From: an uncultured Pelagibacteraceae bacterium
GTDB lineage: Bacteria; Pseudomonadota; Alphaproteobacteria; Pelagibacterales; Pelagibacteraceae
Reading direction: 5' to 3'
NCBI GenBank assembly: GCA_902559565.1
Contig: CACEIH010000002.1
Span: 62,001-126,000, forward strand
DNA length: 64,000 bases
Each line of letters opens with the position of its first letter. Position 1 is the first letter of the stretch. This document shows, piece by piece, positions 49,447 to 60,084 of the stretch. Both the position numbers and the translations under genes were made by a program. The notes below the pieces were generated by a model. The model saw only the letters and a program-made list of their open reading frames with translations. It was not told the DNA's origin and did no database searches.

Positions 49447-52400
49447 TGGATAATTATAAAAAAAATTATAAATTATTGACTGAAAATCACGTTTACTCTA
49501 AAGATATGGAGCACGATTCTTGTGGAGTAGGTGTAATTGCTTCAACTGAAGGAAAAAAATCAAGAGAAATAGTCGAATATGGAATTGAAGCTTTAAAGGC
49601 CGTATGGCACAGAGGAGCTGTTGATGCTGATGGAAAAACTGGTGATGGCGCTGGTATCCATGTTGAAATTCCAAAAGATTTTTTCATAGAAAAAATAGAA
49701 GTAACTGGACATGACTATGATAATTCAGAAATTTGTGTAGGTATGATCTTTTTACCAAGAAATGATTATGCTTCTCAAGAGAGTTGTAAAACCATTGTGG
49801 AAAGTGAATTAACAAAAAATGATTTTAGTATTTATGGTTGGAGACAAGTTCCAGTAAATCCCAAAATTCTGGGCGAAAAAGCGTTTCAAACAATGCCTGA
49901 AATAATTCAAGTATTATTTAAATCTAATGATCAAAATTTGATAGATAAAAACTTAGAGAGAAAAATTTATGAAACGCGAAAAAAAATTGAAAACAAAGCT
50001 TTTGAGCTTTCATTAAATAACTTTTATATTTGTTCAATCAGTTCAAAATCAATAATTTATAAGGGGCTATATCTAGCTGAGGCAATATCAGACTTTTATT
50101 TAGATCTAAGAGATAAGAGGTTTGTATCAAGATATGCGATATTTCATCAGAGATTTTCAACCAATACTGCTCCAAGCTGGAGTTTAGCTCAACCTTTTAG
50201 AGCGATCGCACATAATGGAGAAATTAATACCTATAAAGGAAATAAAAACTGGATGAAGGTACATGAACAGGAAATGAGTAGTCCACTTTTTGATAATATA
50301 GAAAATTTGAAGCCAGTAATTCAAAAGGGTGTATCAGACTCGGCAGCATTAGATAATGTTTTTGAGTTACTGAACAAATCAGGTCAGCCTGCTCCTTTAG
50401 CAAAATTAATGTTAGTGCCAGATGCATGGTCAAAAAAAAATAAAACACTTCCAAAAAGTCATCAACAATTATTTAATTTTTTGAATAGCACAATGGAGCC
50501 TTGGGATGGACCTGCTGCTATAGCTGCAACAGATAATGAATGGGTTATTGCTGCCAATGATAGAAATGGACTTAGACCTCTTAGATATGCCATTACAAAA
50601 GATAAAATGCTTTTTGCTGGATCTGAAACTGGAATGATAGAATTAAATGAAAAAAAAATTTTATCTAAGGGCAGATTGGGTCCCGGTGAAATTATTGGAG
50701 TGAGATTAGAAAAAGGGAAAATTTTCTCAAATGATCAAATAAAAGATTACTTAGCTAAGGAGTTTAAACATTTTAATTCACAAATTATTGACTTAGATGA
50801 AAAATTACCTATCTCAAATGAACAAAATAATTTTGAAGGAGAGAATTTAAGAAGAAGGCAATACACATTTGGAATAAGTCTCGAAGATTTAGAACTAATC
50901 TTGCATCCTATGGCAGAAGATGCAAAAGAGGCAACTGGCTCCATGGGAGATGATACTCCTTTGGCTGTCTTATCTGATAAGTATAGACCGCTCTATCACT
51001 TTTTCAGACAAAACTTTAGTCAAGTAACCAACCCTCCAATAGACTCATTAAGAGAAAATAAAGTAATGAGTTTAAAAACTAGGTTTGGGAATTTGGGAAA
51101 TATTTTAGATTTTGATACTCTAACCAAAGAAAATATTTATGTCTTGAACAGCCCAATTTTATCTAATTCTCAATTTAATAAATTTATAAATTTTTTTGGT
51201 AAAAATTCTATTAATATAGATTGTACATTCTCTAAAGATGAAAATCTTACCAGTGCTATTAATAGAATTCAGAAAGAAGCTGAAATTGCAGTAAGACAAG
51301 GGGTGACACAACTTATTCTCAGTGACAAAAATCTATCTACAGAAAAACTTCCAATGCCAATGTTATTGTGTGTAGGAGCTATAAATACTTTTTTGATTGG
51401 AAAAAAATTAAGAGGATATGTCTCTATTAATGTTCAGTCTGGAGAAGCTTTGGATACCCATTCATTTGCAACTCTTATAGGAGTTGGTGCTACAACTGTA
51501 AACCCATATTTAGCTTTTGATTGTTTATATCAAAGATATTCTAAAAAACTTTTTGGTCAATTCAGTTTTGATGAATGTATTCAAAGATATATAAAATCAG
51601 TTAATGCAGGGCTTCTAAAAATTATGTCTAAAATGGGAATTTCAGTTTTGAGTTCTTATAGGGGTGGATGTAATTTTGAAACTGTTGGACTTAGCAGAAC
51701 AGTTGTTGATGATTATTTCCCTGGCATAACATCAAAAATATCAGGGATTGGATTAACTGGTATTGAAAAAAAAATACGAGAAATTCACAAAGAAGCATTT
51801 GAGAGCACAGAAACTGTACTACCAATTGGTGGTATTTATAGATATAGAAAAAATGGTGAAACTCATCAATATCAAGGTAGACTTATTCATTTATTACAGA
51901 GTGCGGTAGGTTCAAACTCTTATGATGCTTACAAGAAATATGCTGAAGGTATATATAATTTACCACCAATTAATTTAAGAGATTTAATAAATTTTAGAAA
52001 AAAAAAATTAGGTCCTTCAATAGAATTATCAGAAGTAGAACCTATAGAAAAAATTTTAAAGAGATTTGGTAGTGGAAGTATGTCTCATGGGGCATTATCT
52101 AAGGAAGCGCATGAAACTCTAGCAATTGGCATGAATAGAATTAAAGGAGCATCTTGTAGTGGCGAGGGTGGCGAAGATGAAAAAAGATTTAAAGTTTTGG
52201 ATGGTGGAGATAGTGCAAATTCCAGAGTTAAACAGATTGCTTCAGCAAGATTTGGAGTAACAGTAAATTATTTAAATAATTGTAATGAAATTGAGATAAA
52301 GATTGCACAAGGTGCAAAACCTGGAGAAGGTGGTCAGTTGCCTGGTTTTAAGGTCACGGATGAAATAGCTCGATTGAGACATTCCACTCCTGGAGTAACA

Positions 52401-53951
52401 TTAATTTCTCCACCACCACATCATGATATTTATTCAATAGAAGATCTAGCTCAGTTAATCTATGATTTAAAACAAATTAATCCAAAAGCTAGAATTGGTG
52501 TTAAGTTAGTTGCATCGTCAGGAGTTGGAACAATTGCTGCAGGAGTAGCAAAGGCAAAAGCAGATATTATTTTAATTTCAGGTCATAATGGTGGAACAGG
52601 AGCAACCCCACAAACAAGTGTTAAGTATGTTGGTATACCTTGGGAAATGGGTCTCACCGAGGCCAATCAGGTTCTCACGCTAAATAATTTAAGACATAAA
52701 GTTACTTTGAGAACAGATGGAGGAATTAAAACTGGTAGAGATGTAGTAATTGCTGCCATGATGGGTGCAGAGGAATATGGAGTTGCAACGACAGCTTTAG
52801 TTGCAATGGGTTGCATTATGGTGAGACAATGTCATTCAAACACTTGTCCTGTAGGAGTTTGTACTCAGGATGAAAAACTGAGAGAGAAATTTACAGGGAC
52901 ACCAGATAAAGTGGTAAATCTGTTTACTTTTATTGCCTCAGAGGTAAGAGAAATCTTAGCAGAACTAGGCTTTAAATCTTTAAATGATGTTATTGGAAGA
53001 ACAGACTTATTGATGCAAGTAAATAAAGGTTCGCCTAATTTGGACGATTTGGATTTGAATCCATTATTTGTTCAGGCTGATCCAGGTAATAACAAAAGAT
53101 ATTGTGAGACCCCAGAAATAAATAAAGTTCCTAGAACATTAGATCAAGAAATTTGGCCAGATATAGAAAAATCATTGGATAAATCTGAAAAGATTGAAAA
53201 AGAATTTATTATTAAAAACACAAATAGAGCAGTTGGCACAAGAATTTCACATTATCTTTATAAAAAGTATGGTTATGAAAAACTTGATGAAAACTTTCTC
53301 ACTTTAAATTTTAAAGGTTCTGCAGGCCAATCATTTGGTGCTTTTGCAGCCAAAGGTTTGAAGCTAAATCTAAAGGGGGATGCAAATGATTATGTTGGAA
53401 AAGGTTTATCAGGTGCAACAATTTCAATAAAACTCTCGGATGAAAGTAATTTAATTTCAAATGAAAATACAATTATTGGGAATACAGTTTTATATGGCGC
53501 TACATCAGGAAAATTATTTGCTGCAGGTCAAGCAGGAGATAGGTTTGCTGTTAGAAACTCTGGTGCTACAACAGTTATAGAAGGATGTGACTCTAATGGA
53601 TGTGAATATATGACAGGAGGAACAGTTGTTATTCTTGGGGATGTAGGAGATAATTTTGCAGCTGGAATGACAGGTGGAATGGCTTTTATCTACGATAAAT
53701 CAAAAGAACTTGAAAAAAAGATAAATCCAGACTCTGTAGTATGGCAAAATGTTGAAACAAATTATTGGATTAATTTTTTAATGAAATTAGTTAAAGAACA
53801 CTTAAAAGAAACTGGATCTCAAATATCAGAAAAAATAATTAAGAATTTTAATGAAGAGGTAAAAAATTTTGTACAGGTTTGCCCAAAAGAAATGTTAAAT
53901 AAGCTTCAAAATCCTATAAGTTTAAAATCAAAAATAAAGCAAGTTAGTTAA
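49446..53951 (+). CDS. gltB: glutamate synthase large subunit
   Basis: 1501 aa; DSCGVGVIAS N-term class II amidotransferase, FMN domain, C-terminal GXGXG repeats. Confidence 0.97.
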   Translation: MDNYKKNYKLLTENHVYSKDMEHDSCGVGVIASTEGKKSREIVEYGIEALKAVWHRGAVDADGKTGDGAGIHVEIPKDFFIEKIEVTGHDYDNSEICVGMIFLPRNDYASQESCKTIVESELTKNDFSIYGWRQVPVNPKILGEKAFQTMPEIIQVLFKSNDQNLIDKNLERKIYETRKKIENKAFELSLNNFYICSISSKSIIYKGLYLAEAISDFYLDLRDKRFVSRYAIFHQRFSTNTAPSWSLAQPFRAIAHNGEINTYKGNKNWMKVHEQEMSSPLFDNIENLKPVIQKGVSDSAALDNVFELLNKSGQPAPLAKLMLVPDAWSKKNKTLPKSHQQLFNFLNSTMEPWDGPAAIAATDNEWVIAANDRNGLRPLRYAITKDKMLFAGSETGMIELNEKKILSKGRLGPGEIIGVRLEKGKIFSNDQIKDYLAKEFKHFNSQIIDLDEKLPISNEQNNFEGENLRRRQYTFGISLEDLELILHPMAEDAKEATGSMGDDTPLAVLSDKYRPLYHFFRQNFSQVTNPPIDSLRENKVMSLKTRFGNLGNILDFDTLTKENIYVLNSPILSNSQFNKFINFFGKNSINIDCTFSKDENLTSAINRIQKEAEIAVRQGVTQLILSDKNLSTEKLPMPMLLCVGAINTFLIGKKLRGYVSINVQSGEALDTHSFATLIGVGATTVNPYLAFDCLYQRYSKKLFGQFSFDECIQRYIKSVNAGLLKIMSKMGISVLSSYRGGCNFETVGLSRTVVDDYFPGITSKISGIGLTGIEKKIREIHKEAFESTETVLPIGGIYRYRKNGETHQYQGRLIHLLQSAVGSNSYDAYKKYAEGIYNLPPINLRDLINFRKKKLGPSIELSEVEPIEKILKRFGSGSMSHGALSKEAHETLAIGMNRIKGASCSGEGGEDEKRFKVLDGGDSANSRVKQIASARFGVTVNYLNNCNEIEIKIAQGAKPGEGGQLPGFKVTDEIARLRHSTPGVTLISPPPHHDIYSIEDLAQLIYDLKQINPKARIGVKLVASSGVGTIAAGVAKAKADIILISGHNGGTGATPQTSVKYVGIPWEMGLTEANQVLTLNNLRHKVTLRTDGGIKTGRDVVIAAMMGAEEYGVATTALVAMGCIMVRQCHSNTCPVGVCTQDEKLREKFTGTPDKVVNLFTFIASEVREILAELGFKSLNDVIGRTDLLMQVNKGSPNLDDLDLNPLFVQADPGNNKRYCETPEINKVPRTLDQEIWPDIEKSLDKSEKIEKEFIIKNTNRAVGTRISHYLYKKYGYEKLDENFLTLNFKGSAGQSFGAFAAKGLKLNLKGDANDYVGKGLSGATISIKLSDESNLISNENTIIGNTVLYGATSGKLFAAGQAGDRFAVRNSGATTVIEGCDSNGCEYMTGGTVVILGDVGDNFAAGMTGGMAFIYDKSKELEKKINPDSVVWQNVETNYWINFLMKLVKEHLKETGSQISEKIIKNFNEEVKNFVQVCPKEMLNKLQNPISLKSKIKQVS

Positions 53952-54690
53952 TAATTAATTTAAGTTCCCTTTTTAAAAGTCTTAACCAACGAGGTGAGGA
54001 TAAACTATGATCTCCATTTTTTACTACAACCAATTTTTTTTTGGAATTTTGGAATATATTTAAAACTTTTTTTGAATAACTCACTGGTACAGATTTATCT
54101 TTACTACCATGAACCATTGTAACATTAAACTTTTTATTAATTTTCTTATGTAATACTTTATTTTTTCTTCCATCTTTGATTAATTGATAAGTTAAAGGAT
54201 ATTCATAATCACCATGTTTTAAATGAATAATTCCATTCTTTTTTATTTCTCTTTTTTCCTCTTTTTTAAATTTATTCCACATAAGTCTTTCAAGAAATTC
54301 TGGAGCAGATCCTATTCCTAAAAAACCAATTATTTGTTTTTTGAAATACTTAAATTGATTAAGAGAAATCCATGTACCCATACTTGACCCAATTAATATA
54401 ATGTTATTTTTTTTAACAATTTTTTTTATAAGGAGTTTTGTATCATTACTCCATTTTGAGATGTTCCCATTAATAAATTTACCTGAAGACTTACCATGAC
54501 CAGAGTATTCTAGAGCTAAAAAACCAAGTTTATTTCTTTTAGCAAAATTAAAAAAAATCTGAGGTTTTTTACCCTCTAAATTTGACATAAAACCATGTAA
54601 AAAAACAATGTATGTACTATTTTTTTGACTATATTCTAAATATCTAATTTTCTTTTTTTTGCTAATTTTAAAATAATTAAATTTTCTCAT
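53944..54690 (-). CDS. alpha/beta hydrolase
   Basis: YIVFLHGFMSNLEGKK; LIGSSMGTWISL; VHGSKDKSVPV. Confidence 0.88.
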   Translation of the reverse strand: MRKFNYFKISKKKKIRYLEYSQKNSTYIVFLHGFMSNLEGKKPQIFFNFAKRNKLGFLALEYSGHGKSSGKFINGNISKWSNDTKLLIKKIVKKNNIILIGSSMGTWISLNQFKYFKKQIIGFLGIGSAPEFLERLMWNKFKKEEKREIKKNGIIHLKHGDYEYPLTYQLIKDGRKNKVLHKKINKKFNVTMVHGSKDKSVPVSYSKKVLNIFQNSKKKLVVVKNGDHSLSSPRWLRLLKRELKLIIN

Positions 54691-54734
54691 AAAAGTTTAT
54701 TAGTTAAGTCTATTATTATATAATTAAATATTAA

Positions 54735-55889
54735 ATGTCGTCTAATATAAATGTTTTACAGGTCATACCAAAGTTGGGTTTCGGAGGTGCTGAGACAGGG
54801 TGTTATGATATCGCACATTATCTGCCAGAGAATAATTGTAAATCTTATATTGTTACAAGTGGTGGAGAACTAACAAAATATATTGATAAAAAAAAAGTAA
54901 AATTAATTAAGTTACCAGTTAATACAAAAAATCCTATATTAATATTATTAAATGCAATAATTATAGTAGGTATCATTTTATTTTTTAATATCTCGATAGT
55001 TCATGCTAGAAGTCGAGCACCTGCCTGGTCCTGTTTACTTGCAACAAAACTTACTAAAAGAAAATTTGTAACTACATTTCATGGTACATACAATTTTAGT
55101 GGTAAATTAAAAAAAATTTATAATTCAGTAATGGTAAGATCTGATCTTATAATAGCGGGATCAAATTTTATATTTGCACATATAAAGGAAAATTATTCAG
55201 AGTATTTGAATTCCAAAAGAAAATTTTTAGTAATTTTTAGAGGTATCAATATTGACTATTTTGATTCATCAACGAAGTTGGAGAATGATGAAGAAAAACT
55301 TCTTAAGAAATGGGAAATTAAAAAAGAAAAAAAAATTATTTTATTACCAGGAAGACTTACCCCATGGAAGGGTCAAGAATTATTTATTGAAGCAGTAAAT
55401 TTGACAAATATTGAACTTGGCTATGAAGCTTTTCATGCAATTATATTAGGAAGTGAACAGGGTAGAAATTTATATAAAAAAAAATTAGTTCGTTTGATAG
55501 AACAATTTCGTTTAAATAAACAAATTAAATTTATTGATCAATGTAAAGATATGGCTTTAGCATATCAGGTTTCAGATATAGTAGTTTCTGCTTCCATTGA
55601 ACCAGAAGCATTTGGAAGAGTTGCAGTAGAGGCACAGTCTATGGAAAAATTAATTATTGCAAGCAATATTGGTGGATCAAACGAAACAATAATAAATGAA
55701 AAAACTGGACTTTTATTTGAGTCTGGAAATGCACATTCTTTAAGTCAAAAAATTATAAAAGGAATAACTATGGACGAAAGATCAATTAAATCATTAGGTG
55801 AAGAAGGTAGAAAAAACGTAAAAAAAAAATTTAATGTTGAAAAAATGTGTTTTTCTACTTATTCAGAGTATAAAAGACTATTAAATTAA
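54735..55889 (+). CDS. GT4-type glycosyltransferase
   Basis: VIPKLGFGGAETGCYDIA; LLPGRLTPWKGQELFIEA; EPEAFGRVAVEAQ. Confidence 0.88.
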   Translation: MSSNINVLQVIPKLGFGGAETGCYDIAHYLPENNCKSYIVTSGGELTKYIDKKKVKLIKLPVNTKNPILILLNAIIIVGIILFFNISIVHARSRAPAWSCLLATKLTKRKFVTTFHGTYNFSGKLKKIYNSVMVRSDLIIAGSNFIFAHIKENYSEYLNSKRKFLVIFRGINIDYFDSSTKLENDEEKLLKKWEIKKEKKIILLPGRLTPWKGQELFIEAVNLTNIELGYEAFHAIILGSEQGRNLYKKKLVRLIEQFRLNKQIKFIDQCKDMALAYQVSDIVVSASIEPEAFGRVAVEAQSMEKLIIASNIGGSNETIINEKTGLLFESGNAHSLSQKIIKGITMDERSIKSLGEEGRKNVKKKFNVEKMCFSTYSEYKRLLN

Positions 55890-57809
55890 ATGCCAATTAT
55901 AACTTTACCTGATGGAAACAACTTAGAATTTTCAAAAAAAGTTACTGGTTTAGAAGTAGCCGAAAAAATAAGTAAATCACTAGCTAAACAAGCGATGGTG
56001 ATAAGTATTGATGGAGAACTTAAAGATTTAGATTTTTTAATAGAAAAAAATTGTTCAATAAAAATATTTACTTCAAAAAATCCAGAGGGTCTTGAAACCA
56101 TAAGGCACGATACTGCTCATATTCTGGCAATGGCTGTTCAAGAATTATTTCCTGGAACTCAAGTAACGATCGGACCAGTGATAGAAAATGGTTTTTATTA
56201 TGATTTTGCAAGAAAAGAACCTTTTACAGAAGAGGATTTAAAAAATATTGAAGATAAAATGAAACAAATAGTTGATCGTGATGAAAAAACAAAAAGAGAA
56301 GTTTGGGATCGAGAAAAAGCTATTAAGCATTTTAAAAAAAAAGGTGAGATTTATAAAGCAGAATTAATAGAAAATATTCCGAAGGGTGAGGATGTATCAA
56401 TTTATTTTCATGGCAAATGGCACGATTTATGTAGAGGTCCACATTTATCTTCAACTGGAAAAATTGGTAAATATTTCAAATTAACTAAAGTTTCGGGTGC
56501 ATACTGGCGAGGAGATTCAAAAAATGAAATGCTTCAGAGAATATATGGCACTAGCTGGGCCAATCAGAAAGACTTAGATGATTATTTAAAGAGAATAGAA
56601 GAAGCAGAAAAAAGAGATCATAGAAAATTAGGTAAAGAAATGGATTTGTTTCACTTTAGAGAAGAAAGCCCAGGCTCTGTTTTTTGGCATGAAAAAGGTT
56701 GGGCGATATTTCAAAAACTTATTAATTACATGAGAGCAAGACAAGATGCTGCCGGGTATAAAGAGGTAAATACACCAGAAGTTTTGGATAGATTATTGTG
56801 GGAAAAATCTGGTCATTGGGAAAAATATGGAGAAAATATGTATACCTCTGAAACACCAGATGAAAAAGTTTTTGCAATAAAACCAATGAATTGTCCTGGA
56901 CATATACAGGTGTTTAATCAGGGATTAAAAAGCTATAGAGACTTACCATTAAGAATAACAGAGTTTGGAAAAGTTCACCGATATGAGCCCTCAGGCGCAC
57001 TACATGGCTTACTAAGAGTTAGAGCATTTACACAAGATGATGCCCATATTTTTTGTTCGGAAGACCAAATTACAAGCGAATGTTTAAATGTAACAAACTT
57101 AATTTTAGATATTTATAAAGATTTAGGTTTTGAAAATGTAATTTTGAAATATGCTGATAGACCAGAAATTAGAGTTGGAGATGATTTAGTTTGGGATAAA
57201 GCAGAAGCATCATTACTAGAAGCTGTTAAAGCTTCTAAGCTTGAATATAGTGTAAATAAAGGTGAGGGAGCTTTCTATGGTCCAAAAATAGAATTTGTTC
57301 TTAGAGATGCTATTGGTCGTGATTGGCAATGTGGAACTTTACAAGTTGATTTGAATTTGCCTGGCAGACTGGAAGCTTCTTATGTTGATAAAGATGGATC
57401 TAAAAAGGTTCCTGTAATGCTACATAGAGCATTGTTTGGATCATTAGAAAGATTCATTGGTATTTTAATAGAGCATTATGCTGGCAAATTTCCGTTTTGG
57501 ATTTCACCTTTGCAAACAGTTGTAATACCCATCTCTGAAGAATTTGAGGATTACGCAATTAAGGTATGTGATCAAATTAAAGATGCAGGTATTAGTTCGA
57601 TTGTAGACTTAAAAAATCATAATTTAAATTATAAAATAAGGGATCATTCATTAGCAAAAATCCCGCTTTTGTTAATTTGTGGTAAAAAAGAAGTTGACAG
57701 TAACTCAGTAACCATTAGAAGATTGGATTCTAATAAACAAGAAAATATGGAATTAAATTTATTTTTAAAAAAATTCTCAGCTTTGAATAAAGCTCCTTCA
57801 AAAAATTAA
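55890..57809 (+). CDS. thrS: threonyl-tRNA synthetase
   Basis: TGS domain, RHDTAHILAMAVQELFP, class II aaRS motifs. Confidence 0.98.
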   Translation: MPIITLPDGNNLEFSKKVTGLEVAEKISKSLAKQAMVISIDGELKDLDFLIEKNCSIKIFTSKNPEGLETIRHDTAHILAMAVQELFPGTQVTIGPVIENGFYYDFARKEPFTEEDLKNIEDKMKQIVDRDEKTKREVWDREKAIKHFKKKGEIYKAELIENIPKGEDVSIYFHGKWHDLCRGPHLSSTGKIGKYFKLTKVSGAYWRGDSKNEMLQRIYGTSWANQKDLDDYLKRIEEAEKRDHRKLGKEMDLFHFREESPGSVFWHEKGWAIFQKLINYMRARQDAAGYKEVNTPEVLDRLLWEKSGHWEKYGENMYTSETPDEKVFAIKPMNCPGHIQVFNQGLKSYRDLPLRITEFGKVHRYEPSGALHGLLRVRAFTQDDAHIFCSEDQITSECLNVTNLILDIYKDLGFENVILKYADRPEIRVGDDLVWDKAEASLLEAVKASKLEYSVNKGEGAFYGPKIEFVLRDAIGRDWQCGTLQVDLNLPGRLEASYVDKDGSKKVPVMLHRALFGSLERFIGILIEHYAGKFPFWISPLQTVVIPISEEFEDYAIKVCDQIKDAGISSIVDLKNHNLNYKIRDHSLAKIPLLLICGKKEVDSNSVTIRRLDSNKQENMELNLFLKKFSALNKAPSKN

Positions 57810-58355
57810 GTGGCAGATTTTAAACAAAATTATTTTCAGAGAAGAACCAAAGATCGTGGTCCAAGATCTAATAATAGAATTTCATCTCCTGAAGTTCAGG
57901 TAATTACTAACGATGGAGAAAATTTGGGTATTTTAAAAACAAATGAGGCAATTTCAAAAGCAAAAAACCAAGGACTCGATTTAATTGAAATAGCTCCTAA
58001 TGCCAATCCTCCAGTTTGTAAAATTATGGATATGGGAAAATTTAAATATGATGCTCAAAAAAAAGCTAACTTAGCAAAAAAGAAACAAAAAATAATTGCT
58101 CTGAAAGAAATTAAAATGAGGCCTGTGACAGAGACTCATGATTATGAGTTTAAAGTTAAGAATGCCAAAAAATTTATTGCTAAGGGAGATAAAGTAAAAT
58201 TCACAATAAGATTTAAAGGTAGAGAGCTTCAACATTCTCATCTTGGAAACGAGCTTATGACTAAAATTAAGGAAGATATGAAAGAGATTGGTAAGGTAGA
58301 ATTACATCCAAAGTTCGATGGAAAACAAATGATAATGGTAATTCAGCCTTTATAG
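57810..58355 (+). CDS. infC: translation initiation factor IF-3
   Basis: ISSPEVQVITNDGENLGI...KEIKMRPVTETHDYEFKVKNAKKFI; GTG start immediately after thrS stop. Confidence 0.96.
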   Translation: MADFKQNYFQRRTKDRGPRSNNRISSPEVQVITNDGENLGILKTNEAISKAKNQGLDLIEIAPNANPPVCKIMDMGKFKYDAQKKANLAKKKQKIIALKEIKMRPVTETHDYEFKVKNAKKFIAKGDKVKFTIRFKGRELQHSHLGNELMTKIKEDMKEIGKVELHPKFDGKQMIMVIQPL

Positions 58356-58408
58356 TCAGTAATATTTGTTGTAAATTTATTACATTCTTTGTATAACCTC
58401 GCACAATT

Positions 58409-58615
58409 ATGCCAAAATTAAAGACAAAAAGCTCAGCAAAAAAAAGATTTAAAATATCAGCCAGAGGCAAGGTAATAATGGCTCAAGCAGGTAAGAGACA
58501 TGGTATGATTAAAAGAACAAATTCTCAAATTAGAAAATTAAGAGGCACTACTACGATGTCAAAACAGGATGGTAAAATTGTAAAATCGTACATGCCTTAC
58601 AGCTTAAGAGGTTAA
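58409..58615 (+). CDS. rpmI: 50S ribosomal protein L35
   Basis: [22 protein letters not shown]. Confidence 0.97.
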   Translation: MPKLKTKSSAKKRFKISARGKVIMAQAGKRHGMIKRTNSQIRKLRGTTTMSKQDGKIVKSYMPYSLRG

Positions 58616-58616
58616 A

Positions 58617-58973
58617 ATGGCAAGAGTAAAAAGAGGTGTAACTAGTAGAGCAAAACACAAAAAAGTTTTAAAAGCCGTTAAAGGTCAGTGGGGTAGACGA
58701 AAAAATACTATTAGGGTTGCAAAGCAAGCGATGGAAAAAGCAATGCAATACGCCTATAGGGACCGAAGAAACAAAAAAAGGGATTTTAAATCTCTTTGGA
58801 TACAAAGAATAAATGCTGGTGTAAGGGCAGAGGGATTAACGTATTCTAAATTTATCAATGGATTGAATAAATGTGGAATAAAAATCGATAGAAAAATTCT
58901 AGCTGAAATAGCTTACGACAGCCCAGAAGCCTTTAAAACTATTGTTCAAAAAGCACAATCTGCTTTAAATTAA
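58617..58973 (+). CDS. rplT: 50S ribosomal protein L20
   Basis: [30 protein letters not shown]. Confidence 0.98.
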   Translation: MARVKRGVTSRAKHKKVLKAVKGQWGRRKNTIRVAKQAMEKAMQYAYRDRRNKKRDFKSLWIQRINAGVRAEGLTYSKFINGLNKCGIKIDRKILAEIAYDSPEAFKTIVQKAQSALN

Positions 58974-59016
58974 TCTTCACTATTGTTTTTATTTGCTGAA
59001 GAAATAATCTGTAAAG

Positions 59017-60084
59017 ATGTCTGATCTTAAAAAAATAAAGGACGAATTTTCAATCAAGCTTAAAGAGAAATTAGATATATCAGAAATAAATGAGATAAAA
59101 TCTAAACTATTTGGAAAAAATGGATTGATCTCTTCTCAATTCAAAAAAATAGGCTCTATTACTGAGAATGAAAGAAAAAAATTTGCATCTGACCTCAATA
59201 TTATCAAAGATGAATTACAAAATTTAATAGATTTAAAAATAAATGAAATACAAAATACAGAAATTAATAAAAGATTAGAAAAAGAAAAAATTGACATAAC
59301 TTTACCTGAAAGAAATTTTGTAAGAGGAAAAATTCATCCCGTCTCACAAACAATTGATGAAATTTCTTCTATCTTTTCTGAAATAGGTTTTAGTGTAGAG
59401 GAAGGACCAGATGTAGAAAATGAGTATAACAATTTTACTGCATTAAATACTCCTGATAATCATCCAGCTAGAGACATGCACGATACTTTTTATCTTGATG
59501 AAAAAAAAGAAAAACTTTTACGAACTCACACATCTCCAGTTCAAGTGAGAACAATGCTTAAAGATAAACCACCTTTTAAAATTATTGCACCGGGAAGAAC
59601 TTATAGATCAGACAGTGACCAAACACACTCTCCAATGTTTCACCAAGTAGAAGGATTACATATTGATAAAAATATTAATATGGGCCATTTAAAAGGATGT
59701 TTAGATTATTTCATAAAAGAATTTTTTGAAGTTGATAAAATTAAAATGAGATTTAGACCAAGTCACTTTCCTTTCACAGAACCATCTGCAGAAGTTGATA
59801 TAGGTTATGAGATGAAAAATGGAAAAATTGTTATCGGAGATGGTGATCAATGGCTTGAGATTCTAGGTTGTGGAATGGTTCATCCAAATGTTTTAAAGAA
59901 TGTAAAAGTTGATCCGTTAAAATACCAAGGTTATGCTTTTGGAATTGGGATTGATAGGTTGGCTATGCTTAAATATGGCATTAATGACCTAAGAGCTTTT
60001 TTTGAATGTGATTACAGATGGTTAAACCATTTTGGTTTTGATCCGCTTGATGTACCAACTAATTATAGAGGTTTAAGTAGATGA
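59017..60084 (+). CDS. pheS: phenylalanyl-tRNA synthetase alpha subunit
   Basis: [34 protein letters not shown]. Confidence 0.98.
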   Translation: MSDLKKIKDEFSIKLKEKLDISEINEIKSKLFGKNGLISSQFKKIGSITENERKKFASDLNIIKDELQNLIDLKINEIQNTEINKRLEKEKIDITLPERNFVRGKIHPVSQTIDEISSIFSEIGFSVEEGPDVENEYNNFTALNTPDNHPARDMHDTFYLDEKKEKLLRTHTSPVQVRTMLKDKPPFKIIAPGRTYRSDSDQTHSPMFHQVEGLHIDKNINMGHLKGCLDYFIKEFFEVDKIKMRFRPSHFPFTEPSAEVDIGYEMKNGKIVIGDGDQWLEILGCGMVHPNVLKNVKVDPLKYQGYAFGIGIDRLAMLKYGINDLRAFFECDYRWLNHFGFDPLDVPTNYRGLSR